Shown: positions 1 through 7,076, counted from the first letter of the stretch. The stretch: 64,000 bases of DNA from Niabella agricola (GCF_021538615.1 NZ_JAJHIZ010000003.1:1488001-1552000), one strand, 5' to 3'. Numbers and translations are program-made. The notes: generated from the letters alone by a model not told the origin.

Positions 1-1228
1 CCTGGATGAACTGGTGCGCATCTCTTTAAAAGACAATCCCAGCCGGGAGGCTGTTTATAAAAAGATTGAAGATTTTACCAACCAGGCCATGAACGGTACC
101 ATGTCTTTTTCAGACAGCCTGGCCGCCCGCGTACAACTGCTGGAGGCCAACAAATCGCACCTGAAAAAACTGGTGGTGCACCTGAAAAAGAGAGTATCCA
201 AATCCTTTTCGCGCAACGCGGCCTTCTTTAAAAAACATGCGGAAGATGTACTGATCGTTTCCGGCGGATTTAAGGAATTTATAACCCCCGTGGTGAAGAA
301 ATTCCATATCAAAAAGGAAAATATTTACGCCAACACGTTTGTATTTGATGCCGCGGGAAAGATCATCGGGTATGATGACCAGAACCCGCTGAGCAAAGAG
401 GGAGGAAAAGTGATCCTGATCCGCGAACTGAACCTGCAGGGCGAGCTATATGGCATTGGCGATGGCTATTCCGATTTCCAGTTACGGGAAAGCGGGCTCA
501 TTAAAAAATTCTTTGCCTATACTGAAAATATTTCCCGCAAAAGCGTAACGGCCAAGGCCGACCATGTAACACCCAGCTTTGATGAATTTTTATACCTCAA
601 CAAATTGCCGGGCTCCATCTCCTACCCCAAAAACCGGATCCATTGCCTGGTACTGGGCGCAGTACCGGAAAAGGACCTGCAGCCCCTGGTACAGGAAGGC
701 TTTACCCTGGTGTATGAGCAGGATGCGGATGATAAAGCGCTGCAACAGGCCAGCATGCTGCTGATAACCCCGGATGTGGTATTGGACGCAAAAAAATTAA
801 AAAAAGCCCCCCGCTTAAAAGCGATCGGCGTTAGCGGGAAGATGAAAACCGGCGTTCCGCTGGAGCTTTGCACCGAAATGGGCATCGTGGTATTTGGCAA
901 TGCGAAAACCAACGGGCAACCGGCGCAACGCATGATCGACTTTATGAACAAGGGCGCCATCAGCGATAGCTGCAATTTTCCCAAACTGCAGCTGCCGGCC
1001 GTGAACAATACCCACCGCATCATCCATATTCATAAGAACGTACCGGGGGTTATGGCCCAGGTGAACCTGCTGCTGGCGCGGCACCAGATCAATATCAGCG
1101 CGCAGTTCCTGATGACCAATGCTATTGCGGGTTATACAATTATTGACATTGATAAGAACTACGATAAACAATTACTGAAAGAATTAAAAAAAATAGAGCA
1201 CACCATTAAAACCAGGGTGCTCTATTAA
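1..1228 (+). CDS. SerB-type phosphoserine phosphatase fused to SerA-like and ACT regions (5' truncated by window)
   Basis: The frame is open to the window edge, so the start and the first HAD motif (catalytic DxD) lie outside. What remains begins LDELVRISL, which fits the helix after motif I of SerB. The HAD SGGF motif is at about 259-270 and the metal-binding GDGYSD at 458-475. From about 620 to 915 the protein resembles the N-terminal substrate domain of 3-phosphoglycerate dehydrogenase. It then jumps directly (about 930) to the end of SerA, FMNKG...NFP...LP, followed by an ACT domain (about 1012-1228) with the typical THRIIHIHKNVPGV segment. The NAD-binding Rossmann domain is missing. Inferred role: last step of serine synthesis, with the ACT part sensing serine. 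The GTG at 14 is internal and not a start. Confidence 0.75.
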   Translation, partial: LDELVRISLKDNPSREAVYKKIEDFTNQAMNGTMSFSDSLAARVQLLEANKSHLKKLVVHLKKRVSKSFSRNAAFFKKHAEDVLIVSGGFKEFITPVVKKFHIKKENIYANTFVFDAAGKIIGYDDQNPLSKEGGKVILIRELNLQGELYGIGDGYSDFQLRESGLIKKFFAYTENISRKSVTAKADHVTPSFDEFLYLNKLPGSISYPKNRIHCLVLGAVPEKDLQPLVQEGFTLVYEQDADDKALQQASMLLITPDVVLDAKKLKKAPRLKAIGVSGKMKTGVPLELCTEMGIVVFGNAKTNGQPAQRMIDFMNKGAISDSCNFPKLQLPAVNNTHRIIHIHKNVPGVMAQVNLLLARHQINISAQFLMTNAIAGYTIIDIDKNYDKQLLKELKKIEHTIKTRVLY

Positions 1229-1607
1229 AAACAGGAGATGGCTGTATGCCACCCCATGTTGTTGCTTTAAGCGATTTTTATTGATTACTGCAGATGCGGT
1301 GCCGGGAGCCAGGATATTTTGTTTTCCTAATCAAGGCCGCTGATTCGCAGATGAAAGGCCGCTTATGATGAGGCTGCTTGTCATGCTGGTTGCACGCCGT
1401 CTCCAAGATATTTTTAAACAGCACGAACCCTGTGGTTCGATTGAACGCGATGCGCGCAACGGGAACCTGAATGCTGAAAAATCCGCTTAGCGTATTCGTT
1501 GGGTGACCATTGCGGTTGCATACAGCTACCAGCATGTCAGAACCTCTGATGTATAAAAAATACTTTCGGATCCCTTTAAGGAGACGACATTCGTATGCCC
1601 ATACCAA
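1229..1607. other. Intergenic region with degenerate repeat remnants
   Basis: I see no convincing gene. The open frame across 1278-1607 has no family resemblance and no start context. It contains a segment (about 1432-1480) that resembles part of the intergenic region near 53130-53210, and a decayed stretch around 1280-1350 with words such as GCTGATTCGCAGATG that recur in loose form near 8690-8730. Confidence 0.5.
1432..1525. repeat. Dispersed intergenic repeat, copy A
   Basis: It shares GAACGCGATGCGCGCAACG and GAACCTGAATGCTGAAAAAT with the copy at 53128-53215, in the same order and orientation. Copy A lacks about 20 nt between these two blocks. Its right end (TGACCATTGCGGTTGC) is close to the reverse complement of the internal block that copy B keeps. 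No coding potential is evident. Confidence 0.5.
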
Positions 1608-2174
1608 TTATACCCTTAGCATTCCCCGGAAGCCCCGTGCCGCATAGTAAGATTCGGCACCGTTGTGATACGTAAACACATGATCATAACGCCGGTCGCA
1701 AAAAAGCGCGCCGCCCAGCTTCCGGATGGCGGACGGTGTTTGTATCCAGCTGGAGGTTTTGAGATCAAAAGCGCCCAGCTCCTGTAATGCCCGGTACTGT
1801 TCTTCCGTAAGCAGTTCAATGCTCATGGCCTTTGCCATTTCCATAGCGCTGTCTGCCGGCTTGTGCTCCTTCCGGGATGCCAGCGCATCTCCGTCAAAAC
1901 AAAGGCTCCGCCGGCCTTTGGGACTTTCGGACGCACAGTCTGCAAACAGGTACTGCCCCGTTTTTTTATCATACCCTACCACATCCGGTTCGCCACCGGT
2001 GCGTTCCATTTCCTCCAGCGACCAGAGCGCTTCCGGCCGGGCCTCCAGCTTTGCCTGTACGGCGGACCATTCCAAGCCCTTATGCCGGCCTTTATGCTTT
2101 TCAAAGCGGGCTTTCAGGATGCCGAGTAATGTGGCCGCCTGTGATGCGGGTAATTGTTTTTTTGAAGATTTCAT
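1608..2174 (-). CDS. DUF4256 family protein
   Basis: A soluble 188-aa protein, the usual size for DUF4256. Family-like features are the N-terminal LKARFEKHKGRHKGLEW segment, the GGEPDVVGYD block, FADCASESPKGRRSLCFD in the middle and a C-terminal stretch ending GFRGMLRV. The function of the family is unknown, and no signal peptide or membrane segment is present. It is the last of six minus-strand genes that follow the ArsR repressor at 4435, with gaps of 7-43 nt, so it is probably part of that operon. The family is often found beside SRPBCC and ArsR genes, which fits the context. Confidence 0.8.
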   Translation of the reverse strand: MKSSKKQLPASQAATLLGILKARFEKHKGRHKGLEWSAVQAKLEARPEALWSLEEMERTGGEPDVVGYDKKTGQYLFADCASESPKGRRSLCFDGDALASRKEHKPADSAMEMAKAMSIELLTEEQYRALQELGAFDLKTSSWIQTPSAIRKLGGALFCDRRYDHVFTYHNGAESYYAARGFRGMLRV

Positions 2175-2213
2175 GTTGTGCTGTTTAAAGGTTCTTCTTT
2201 CGCCGGTATCCGG

Positions 2214-2570
2214 TTAAACAGACTGCCCGAACGTAAGCAAATTATTATCCGGATCCAGCAACGCAAATTCTTTTTGACCCCAGGGCTTTACCTGCAACTG
2301 CCCCGCGGGGTGTATGGCTACGGCGCCGTCCAGCAGGGATTGGTACAACGCGTCGATATTATTGGTACGAATATATACCTGCCCGTAGTTTTCGGCGGGA
2401 TCCAGTTCCTTAAACTCAAAAAAATGAATCTGGATAGCCTCCTTGCCCACCATCAGGTAGCCTTCATAATCGTTCCCGATTTGCTGAAAGCCCAGCTGGC
2501 CGGTATAAAACGCCTTGGTAAGGGCTTTATTCCGCATGGGTAATTTGGGATGAATGGCTGTAAGCATCAT
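2214..2570 (-). CDS. VOC family protein (glyoxalase/bleomycin-resistance fold)
   Basis: A single VOC module of about 118 aa. It has an N-terminal KLPMRNKALTKAFYTGQLGF segment (beta strand plus helix), a central QIHFFEF strand, and the C-terminal WGQKEFALLDPDNNLLTFGQ motif typical of bleomycin-resistance-like members. VOC proteins bind a metal or small ligand as dimers; the substrate cannot be told from sequence. I start it at the ATG ATG pair at 2570/2567, because the open frame further upstream overlaps the preceding gene and encodes no family sequence. Fifth gene of the ArsR-headed cluster. Confidence 0.82.
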   Translation of the reverse strand: MMLTAIHPKLPMRNKALTKAFYTGQLGFQQIGNDYEGYLMVGKEAIQIHFFEFKELDPAENYGQVYIRTNNIDALYQSLLDGAVAIHPAGQLQVKPWGQKEFALLDPDNNLLTFGQSV

Positions 2571-2607
2571 TACGGTTATTAAAGCATTTTTGTAAAACAG
2601 CGCAGGG

Positions 2608-3183
2608 CTAATCTTCCGGCCCCTTTCCTTCCAGGATATTTGGTATATATTTTTCCACCCTGGCGGCCCGGGTTTTGGATTGCTTGGCCTGCGAAAAATA
2701 AAACAGGTATGCCCGTTGCCGGCCGGGTGTGAGCGCTGCAAAGGCCTTCTTCAGTGCGGGCAACTGATCCAGCTTTTGCTGAAACTCTTCCGGCATGGCG
2801 TAATCCTTTGTTTTTTTCAGCGGTACTTTTAAACCCGTCCGCTCTACTTCGATGGCTTCATAAATATAGGATTTAATGACCGCTGCCTGGTCCTTAATTT
2901 CCTTTACGCCCGTAAAACGGATCTGGCGGGCCGACTGTACATTCTCTGTTTGCTGGATCAGGATGCCCGCAGGGTCCTGCAGCAGGGCACCTTTAAAAAG
3001 CAGCAGGGCACAATATTCCTTAAACACATGGATGAGCACGATATTGCGTCCTTCAAAAACATAGCAGGGACAGCCCCATTTGAGCTCTTCGGCAAGACCG
3101 CAATCGAGCACAATCGTCCGCAGGAGCTTTGTTTCCTCCTGCCATTTTCCTTTATTAAAATAGAAATCGGTTTTAGGGTTCAT
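2608..3183 (-). CDS. YdeI/OmdA-type protein with DUF1801-like domain
   Basis: About 191 aa in two parts. Residues 1-115 match the DUF1801 fold (AEELKWGCPCYVFEGRNIVLIHVFKEYCALLLFKG region). The C-terminal 70 residues match the OmdA/YdeI module (MPEEFQQKLDQLPALKKAFAALTPGRQRAYLFYFSQAKQSKTRAARVEK region). Members have been linked to protection against antimicrobial peptides, but the biochemical activity is not established. The start is the ATG at 3183 (MNPKTDFYF); two codons upstream there is only a TTG. It lies 23 nt upstream of nothing but operon sequence on both sides, fourth in the ArsR-headed cluster. Confidence 0.82.
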   Translation of the reverse strand: MNPKTDFYFNKGKWQEETKLLRTIVLDCGLAEELKWGCPCYVFEGRNIVLIHVFKEYCALLLFKGALLQDPAGILIQQTENVQSARQIRFTGVKEIKDQAAVIKSYIYEAIEVERTGLKVPLKKTKDYAMPEEFQQKLDQLPALKKAFAALTPGRQRAYLFYFSQAKQSKTRAARVEKYIPNILEGKGPED

Positions 3184-3212
3184 ATACAAGTTTTTGATCT
3201 GCTGCTATAAAG

Positions 3213-3593
3213 TTAGGAAGGCTTATTGACTTTGCGGCTTGCCGGCCGGAAATACCAGGACACCATGGTAAGTACCAGCAGTAAGGATGGGCCAAAAAGA
3301 TCTTTACCGCCGTCGCCCAGCACCAGGTGCGAAACAATAGCCCCGGTCATGGCAAAGAAAAAACCGGCATAGGCCCATTCTTTCAGTAACGGAAAGCGGG
3401 GCATGAGCACGGCCGCTACGCCCAGTATTTTCCAGATGCCCAGCAGCGTAAGCAGGTATGCCGGGTAGCCCAGGTGCGCCATCAGGGCGGTTTCTTCCTT
3501 TGTTTGGATCAGCTGTACCATGCCGGTAGACAGCATGCCCAGGGCCAGCCAGACTGTGGCAATCCAGTAAATGATTTGATCTCTTTTTTTCAT
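3213..3593 (-). CDS. DoxX-like four-helix membrane protein
   Basis: A 126-aa integral membrane protein with four predicted hydrophobic helices: residues about 8-28, 43-63, 72-92 and 97-115. The arrangement, GMVQL after helix 1, and LLGIWKILGVAAVLMPRFPLLKEWAYAGFFFAMTGA in the middle are typical of the DoxX-like subfamily found beside ArsR and SRPBCC genes. The function is unresolved; links to quinone or redox chemistry are only by family. Third gene of the ArsR-headed cluster. Confidence 0.82.
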   Translation of the reverse strand: MKKRDQIIYWIATVWLALGMLSTGMVQLIQTKEETALMAHLGYPAYLLTLLGIWKILGVAAVLMPRFPLLKEWAYAGFFFAMTGAIVSHLVLGDGGKDLFGPSLLLVLTMVSWYFRPASRKVNKPS

Positions 3594-3636
3594 AATAATG
3601 GTTTACATGATTTGAATGCGGTATCCGCATCAACGG

Positions 3637-4104
3637 TTATTTTAACTTACTCAGGATTTGCTCCAGGCGGTCGTGCGCCATATTGATGCCATAGGAAAAG
3701 GGCAGTTTCAGTTGCTCGGCCCGGTGTTTTTCCGACCGGTACACCACCTGCATAATGAGCCGGCTGGTATCTTCCGATAAAGGCTCAAATTGCAGAAACT
3801 CCAGCTGGATACCAAAGGGCGCGTTTTCCATTTCAAAAGTGCGGGTGATGCGCTTTTCCGGTACAAACTCATGAATGGCACCATTGGCGCGAAAGACCAC
3901 GGTTCCTTCTGCATTGCTGGTTTCAAACTGGTAGCCGCCATGCTGTTTGTTTTCCAGTTTCAGCACTTTGGTGCCCATCCATTGTTCTACCAATCCGGGC
4001 TCTGCATAGGCCCTGAACAACAGGTCTACCGGGAGGTCAAATTCCCTGGTGATCACGAGGTCCTGCCGCCCGTCTTCGGCGTTGATTTTTGTTTTCCGTT
4101 CCAT
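3637..4104 (-). CDS. SRPBCC (AHSA1/START-like) protein
   Basis: 155 aa with the AHSA1 pattern: an N-terminal strand ITREFDLPVDLLFRAYAEPGLVEQWMG, a central GGYQFETSNAEGTVVFRANG, then ITRTFE strands and a long C-terminal helix. These helix-grip proteins bind hydrophobic ligands or clients. The gene lies 7 nt downstream of the ArsR repressor gene, the standard pairing in which the repressor controls an AHSA1 partner. Nothing in the sequence identifies the ligand. Confidence 0.85.
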   Translation of the reverse strand: MERKTKINAEDGRQDLVITREFDLPVDLLFRAYAEPGLVEQWMGTKVLKLENKQHGGYQFETSNAEGTVVFRANGAIHEFVPEKRITRTFEMENAPFGIQLEFLQFEPLSEDTSRLIMQVVYRSEKHRAEQLKLPFSYGINMAHDRLEQILSKLK

Positions 4105-4111
4105 ATCGTTT

Positions 4112-4435
4112 TTATTTTTTTGATTTGTATTTTTTCATTACGTCTTCCAGTTTGTTGAACCGGTCGTCCCACATCTTGCGGAACGGCTCGATAAAGTCGG
4201 CTACTTCTTTCATTTTTTGGGGATTAAAGTGGTAATACATTTCGCGGCCGTTCTGCTCCTGCTGCAGCAGCTCGCATTCCGTAAGAATCTGCAGGTGTTT
4301 GGATACCGTGGGCCGGGCGGTATCGAAATTGGCCGCAATGGCGCCGGCGGTCATCGATTGTGCTGCTACCAGCAGCAGGATCGCCCTTCTTGTAGGATCG
4401 GCTATGGCCTGGAAAACATCGCGTCTTAAATTCAT
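4112..4435 (-). CDS. ArsR-family winged-helix repressor
   Basis: 107 aa. It opens with the signature [16 protein letters not shown] (residues 8-23). The recognition helix-turn-helix runs about 29-51 ([24 protein letters not shown]), followed by a wing around [15 protein letters not shown]. The metal-binding cysteine pair of classical ArsR/SmtB proteins is absent (only Cys54), so metal sensing is unlikely. It heads the cluster down to 1608. Two 18-bp inverted repeats, one next to the start codon and one between the promoter elements, point to autoregulation of the operon. Confidence 0.9.
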   Translation of the reverse strand: MNLRRDVFQAIADPTRRAILLLVAAQSMTAGAIAANFDTARPTVSKHLQILTECELLQQEQNGREMYYHFNPQKMKEVADFIEPFRKMWDDRFNKLEDVMKKYKSKK

Positions 4436-4437
4436 TG

Positions 4438-4455
4438 TGTAGCTATTTGACTACA
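4438..4455. promoter_or_regulatory. Probable ArsR operator O1
   Basis: TGTAGCTATTTGACTACA: 5-bp perfect outer arms around 8 nt. It sits 2 bp upstream of the ArsR start codon and covers the predicted transcription start and the last base pairs of the -7 element. It is nearly the same sequence as O2 at 4464-4481, 26 bp away centre to centre. Confidence 0.7.
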
Positions 4456-4485
4456 AATATACATGTAGTCATTTAACTACACAAA
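4454..4485 (-). promoter_or_regulatory. Promoter of the ArsR operon
   Basis: Read on the minus strand: TTTG (4485-4482), 20-nt spacer, TATATTTG (4461-4454). This matches the Bacteroidota consensus TTTG-N19-21-TAnnTTTG exactly. The predicted start point is near 4448, giving a very short leader. Overlaps both operators. Confidence 0.75.
4464..4481. promoter_or_regulatory. Probable ArsR operator O2
   Basis: TGTAGTCATTTAACTACA: 6-bp perfect arms around 6 nt. It fills the spacer between the -33 and -7 elements of the minus-strand promoter, so a bound repressor would block RNA polymerase. Confidence 0.72.
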
Positions 4486-4590
4486 TTTTTATTCCTATTT
4501 TCTTTTAAACGCCAATACAAGCATCAAAAATGTCCGGATTGCCCGGGCAAAGGGTCCAATTTACATCCGGCAGCTGCTGTTTCCCGCTCT

Positions 4591-4598
4591 TACCTTTG
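4591..4598 (+). promoter_or_regulatory. -7 element of the SRPBCC gene at 4620
   Basis: TACCTTTG, a full match to TAnnTTTG, 21 nt upstream of the start codon. No clear -33 TTTG was found at the expected distance. Confidence 0.5.
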
Positions 4599-4619
4599 TA
4601 TTTCAACAATCCCTCAACA

Positions 4620-5048
4620 ATGAAAAGTATCTATCACCGGCTACTCATTGAGGCTCCGCCGGAAAAAGTTTATGAAGCACTGACCACACAGGAAGGGCTG
4701 GCCGGCTGGTGGACGCCGGATACCAGTGCCAGGCCGGAAACAGGCAGTATACTGCGGTTTGCATTTGGGCCTGGTTATTTTAAGGAGATGGAGGTAGCGG
4801 AACTGGTTCCCTTTACCTGCATAAAATGGCGCTGTTTAAAAGGGTATGAAGACTGGATTGGCACCACCCTGAGCTTTGAACTGCAGCCACACGCCAAAGG
4901 AACGGTGCTGCTCTTTCATCACGACGGGTGGAAGGACTATACACCGGAGTTTGCTTCCTGCAGTTACGATTGGGCACTTTTCTTCAGAAGCCTGAAATTT
5001 CTTTGCGAAACCGGGAAAGGATTCCCTTACCCGGAGTTTAATAAATAA
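4620..5048 (+). CDS. SRPBCC domain protein
   Basis: 142 aa, helix-grip fold of the AHSA1/polyketide-cyclase type: IEAPPEKVYEALTTQEGLAGWWTPDT at the N-terminus, a GSILRFAFG strand, the WIGTTLSFEL strand, and FHHDGW followed by a C-terminal helix. The function is unknown; related proteins bind lipids or aromatic compounds. The start at 4620 is preferred because the upstream frame contains the predicted -7 element at 4591 and encodes no family sequence. It is divergent from the ArsR operon and ends 4 nt from the convergent folE. Confidence 0.82.
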   Translation: MKSIYHRLLIEAPPEKVYEALTTQEGLAGWWTPDTSARPETGSILRFAFGPGYFKEMEVAELVPFTCIKWRCLKGYEDWIGTTLSFELQPHAKGTVLLFHHDGWKDYTPEFASCSYDWALFFRSLKFLCETGKGFPYPEFNK

Positions 5049-5061
5049 GGGTTTATTTATT
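5040..5061. repeat. AT-only inverted repeat formed by two convergent gene ends
   Basis: AATAAATAA (5040-5048) and its perfect complement (5053-5061) flank 4 nt. Both genes end in the codons AAT AAA TAA (Asn-Lys-stop), so the repeat contains both stop codons. It is too weak in GC to be a classical terminator. Confidence 0.6.
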
Positions 5062-5712
5062 GCGGATGAATGCGAGGAATTCCGCCCGGGTGTTTTCATT
5101 CTGGAACTTCCCGGAATAGCTTGAAGTACCCGTATTGCTCTGCACATCCCTAATGCCCCGGGCCGCCACACATAAATGATCGGCCTCTATAACCACGGCC
5201 ACATCATGATGACACAGCGCCGCTTTCAATCCATCGGCGATCTGGATGGTGAGCCGCTCCTGCACCTGGGGCCGTTTGGCATAGTACTGCACCAGGCGGT
5301 TGATCTTGGAAAGCCCGATGACCCGGTCACCGGGAATATAGGCCACATGCACTTTACCAATGATGGGTACAAAATGATGCTCACAACAGGAATACAGGGA
5401 AATATCCTTTTCGATGAGCATCCGGTGATAGCCGTATTTGTTTTCAAAAAGGCTGATACGGGGTTTGTTGGCGGGGTTCAGACCGCTGAAGCGTTCCTTC
5501 ACAAACATCTTTGCCACCCGCGCCGGTGTTCCACTCAGACTGTTGTCATTTAAATCGAGTCCAAGGGTTTGCAGGATCTGCGAAAAATGATATTCGACCG
5601 CACTGATCTTTTCGGTATCGCTTTGTTCAAAGGCACCCGGGCGCATTGGGGTGTTTGCAAAAAACGTTTCCGCCTCCGGGATTATAACTGCTTCCATCCT
5701 GTGTAATTCCAT
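5053..5712 (-). CDS. folE: GTP cyclohydrolase I
   Basis: Converts GTP to 7,8-dihydroneopterin triphosphate, the entry to tetrahydrofolate and related pterins; a cytoplasmic homodecamer in known cases. With the start at 5712 the protein has 219 aa. Zinc ligands are Cys110, His113 and Cys181, with His112 and His179 also present, inside the conserved CCEHHFVPIIGKVHVAYIPG and HLCVAARGIRD blocks. The C-terminal TGTSSYSGKF...TRAEFL also fits. I choose 5712 because its ATG overlaps the sigma factor stop in the arrangement TAATG, which suggests translational coupling. The ATG at 5697 is an alternative. Confidence 0.93.
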   Translation of the reverse strand: MELHRMEAVIIPEAETFFANTPMRPGAFEQSDTEKISAVEYHFSQILQTLGLDLNDNSLSGTPARVAKMFVKERFSGLNPANKPRISLFENKYGYHRMLIEKDISLYSCCEHHFVPIIGKVHVAYIPGDRVIGLSKINRLVQYYAKRPQVQERLTIQIADGLKAALCHHDVAVVIEADHLCVAARGIRDVQSNTGTSSYSGKFQNENTRAEFLAFIRNK

Positions 5713-6359
5713 TAAAGTGTGTTGACTTTTTTCATAACATTTGCAACGATCACGTCGCAATAAACCAGGTTAAATTCGAAGATTTCAGAAGGTGCATACA
5801 TTTTCTCGATTTCATGCTTCAGCATTGCCTTTGCCCGGCTCAGCCGCACTTTTACATTGGCCTCGGAGATTGCAAGCAAACCAGCGGTTTCGGATACGTT
5901 TAAGCCGCTCATTTCCCTAAGAGAAAATACAATACGATAATCGAACGGCAGCCGGCCAAGCGCTTCTTCAATTACCCGGCCCAATTCGCTGTTTTGAACC
6001 ATTTTTCCTGTATCGTTATCAAAACCTGTAAACATGGGTATTGCATTATCATTGATATCCGTTGCGATCTCATTTTTAAACCCGGCCTTGCGTTGCTTCC
6101 GGTAACAGTTATGCATCATGATCCGGATGATCCAGGTCTTAAACTCGGATCGCCCTTCAAACTGCGCTAAATTTTTGTAGGCGTCGATAAAGGTGTCCTG
6201 CATCAGGTCCTGCGTATCCTGATGATTATAGTTATAGGATCGGCCGATCTTATAGAGGTACGGATTGTACCGCCGGATCAGGATTTCGTAAAGTGCCGTT
6301 TCGCCTTCCAGCACCCGCCGGATCGTTTCTGTATCTGTAAGCCGTTTAAATGAAGTCAT
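5712..6359 (-). CDS. ECF-type RNA polymerase sigma factor
   Basis: 215 aa. Region sigma2 spans about residues 20-90, with YEILIRRYNPYLYKIGRSY and the region 2.2 helix DLMQDTFIDAYKNLAQFEGRSEFKTWIIRIMMHNCYRK. Region sigma4 (about 130-190) has LPFDYRIVFSLREMSGLNVSETAGLLAISEANVKVRLSRAKAML, a clear helix-turn-helix. There is no FecR-type anti-sigma partner next to it, unlike the two sigma genes further on. It lies 1 nt after a DoxX-type gene and overlaps folE, so the three are one operon. Confidence 0.9.
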   Translation of the reverse strand: MTSFKRLTDTETIRRVLEGETALYEILIRRYNPYLYKIGRSYNYNHQDTQDLMQDTFIDAYKNLAQFEGRSEFKTWIIRIMMHNCYRKQRKAGFKNEIATDINDNAIPMFTGFDNDTGKMVQNSELGRVIEEALGRLPFDYRIVFSLREMSGLNVSETAGLLAISEANVKVRLSRAKAMLKHEIEKMYAPSEIFEFNLVYCDVIVANVMKKVNTL

Positions 6360-6360
6360 G

Positions 6361-6756
6361 CTACTGTTTGCCCGATGAAAAAACTCCGGCCATTTTTGCC
6401 ATAGAAAATGCCCCGATGGCCATTACCAGGTCCCTTACGGCCACATCGGGATAATGAAATCCAACCAGCAATGTTACCGCTATAAGTGTAAGCCAGGCCG
6501 CAACAATATACCCTCCAGGCGCGGCTTTCCGCAATACAATGAAGCCTGCCACGATTTCAATAACGCCCACGATCTTCATAAATGTAGGCGCCGGAAAGGG
6601 TAGCATTGTTGCAATGGAAGGATTGATATAATGCTCCCAGCTGGTGAGCAGGTTGGTAAATTTATCAAGCCCTGCAACAATGGGAACAATGACGAAGGTA
6701 ATGCGTAACAGGTTGAAGACGGGCTTCAAAGACTGCTCGGTATTGGTTGATTCCAT
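6361..6756 (-). CDS. DoxX-type membrane protein
   Basis: 131 aa with four hydrophobic helices (about 14-34, 58-78, 83-103, 108-126). The FVIVPIVAGLDKFTNLLTSWEHYI segment after helix 1 and PTFMKIVGVIEIVAGFIVLRKAAPGGYIVAAWLTLIAVTLL in the middle fit the DoxX family. Residue FHYPDVAVRDLVMAIGAFSMAKMA closes the fold. First gene of an operon with the ECF sigma factor and folE. It may act as the membrane partner of that sigma factor, but this is only inferred from position. Confidence 0.78.
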   Translation of the reverse strand: MESTNTEQSLKPVFNLLRITFVIVPIVAGLDKFTNLLTSWEHYINPSIATMLPFPAPTFMKIVGVIEIVAGFIVLRKAAPGGYIVAAWLTLIAVTLLVGFHYPDVAVRDLVMAIGAFSMAKMAGVFSSGKQ

Positions 6757-6774
6757 AACTTATTTTTTGCTGTT

Positions 6775-6787
6775 ACTCTATTAGAGT
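6775..6787. promoter_or_regulatory. Small palindrome upstream of the DoxX-sigma-folE operon
   Basis: ACTCTATTAGAGT, 5-bp perfect arms around 3 nt, 18 bp upstream of the start codon. A possible regulator site; no promoter consensus is clear around it. Confidence 0.35.
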
Positions 6788-6912
6788 CTGTATCGCTTTA
6801 AAAGGTTACAAAAGAAGGGCTATTTTTAAAGGGCAGGTGTGGGGCAGGCGTCCGCCATTGCTTCTATAAATTTACACCATTTACAGGAACTCAGCCTTTG
6901 TGGACAAATACG

Positions 6913-7000
6913 ATGGAACCACCAAGACTCTAAGTCACAAAGACCTTCAAAGAAAAAAAACTTAGTGTTTCTTGGCGTCTTCGGTCCTTCGTGGCCAAAT
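6913..7000. repeat. Intergenic inverted element with period-8 arms
   Basis: The left arm is made of 8-nt words in phase from 6920 (CACCAAGA, then CTCTAAGT, then CACAAAGA). The right arm, read on the minus strand from 6994, has words of the same type (CCACGAAG, then GACCGAAG, then ACGCCAAG). An A-run at 6953-6960 separates them. It fills much of the 320-bp gap before yceH. Similar sequences of the form CCACGAAG...CACCAAG are familiar from intergenic DNA of many Bacteroidota. Confidence 0.6.
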
Positions 7001-7076
7001 ACTGTAGTACCAGGAAGACATAACATTTTGCCCTGATACACCGGAAACTCGCCGTTCTTATCGTATTTTTACCCGC

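Noticed and set aside
1278..1607. A 109-codon frame on the minus strand
   Set aside because: No family resemblance, starts in repeat-like sequence, and part of it recurs in another non-coding region.
2571..2741. N-terminal extension of the VOC protein
   Set aside because: It overlaps the YdeI-like gene and its sequence has no similarity to VOC proteins; ATG at 2570 fits better.
6826..7041. Overlapping frames on both strands of about 70 codons
   Set aside because: They are produced by the period-8 inverted element; the translations are meaningless.
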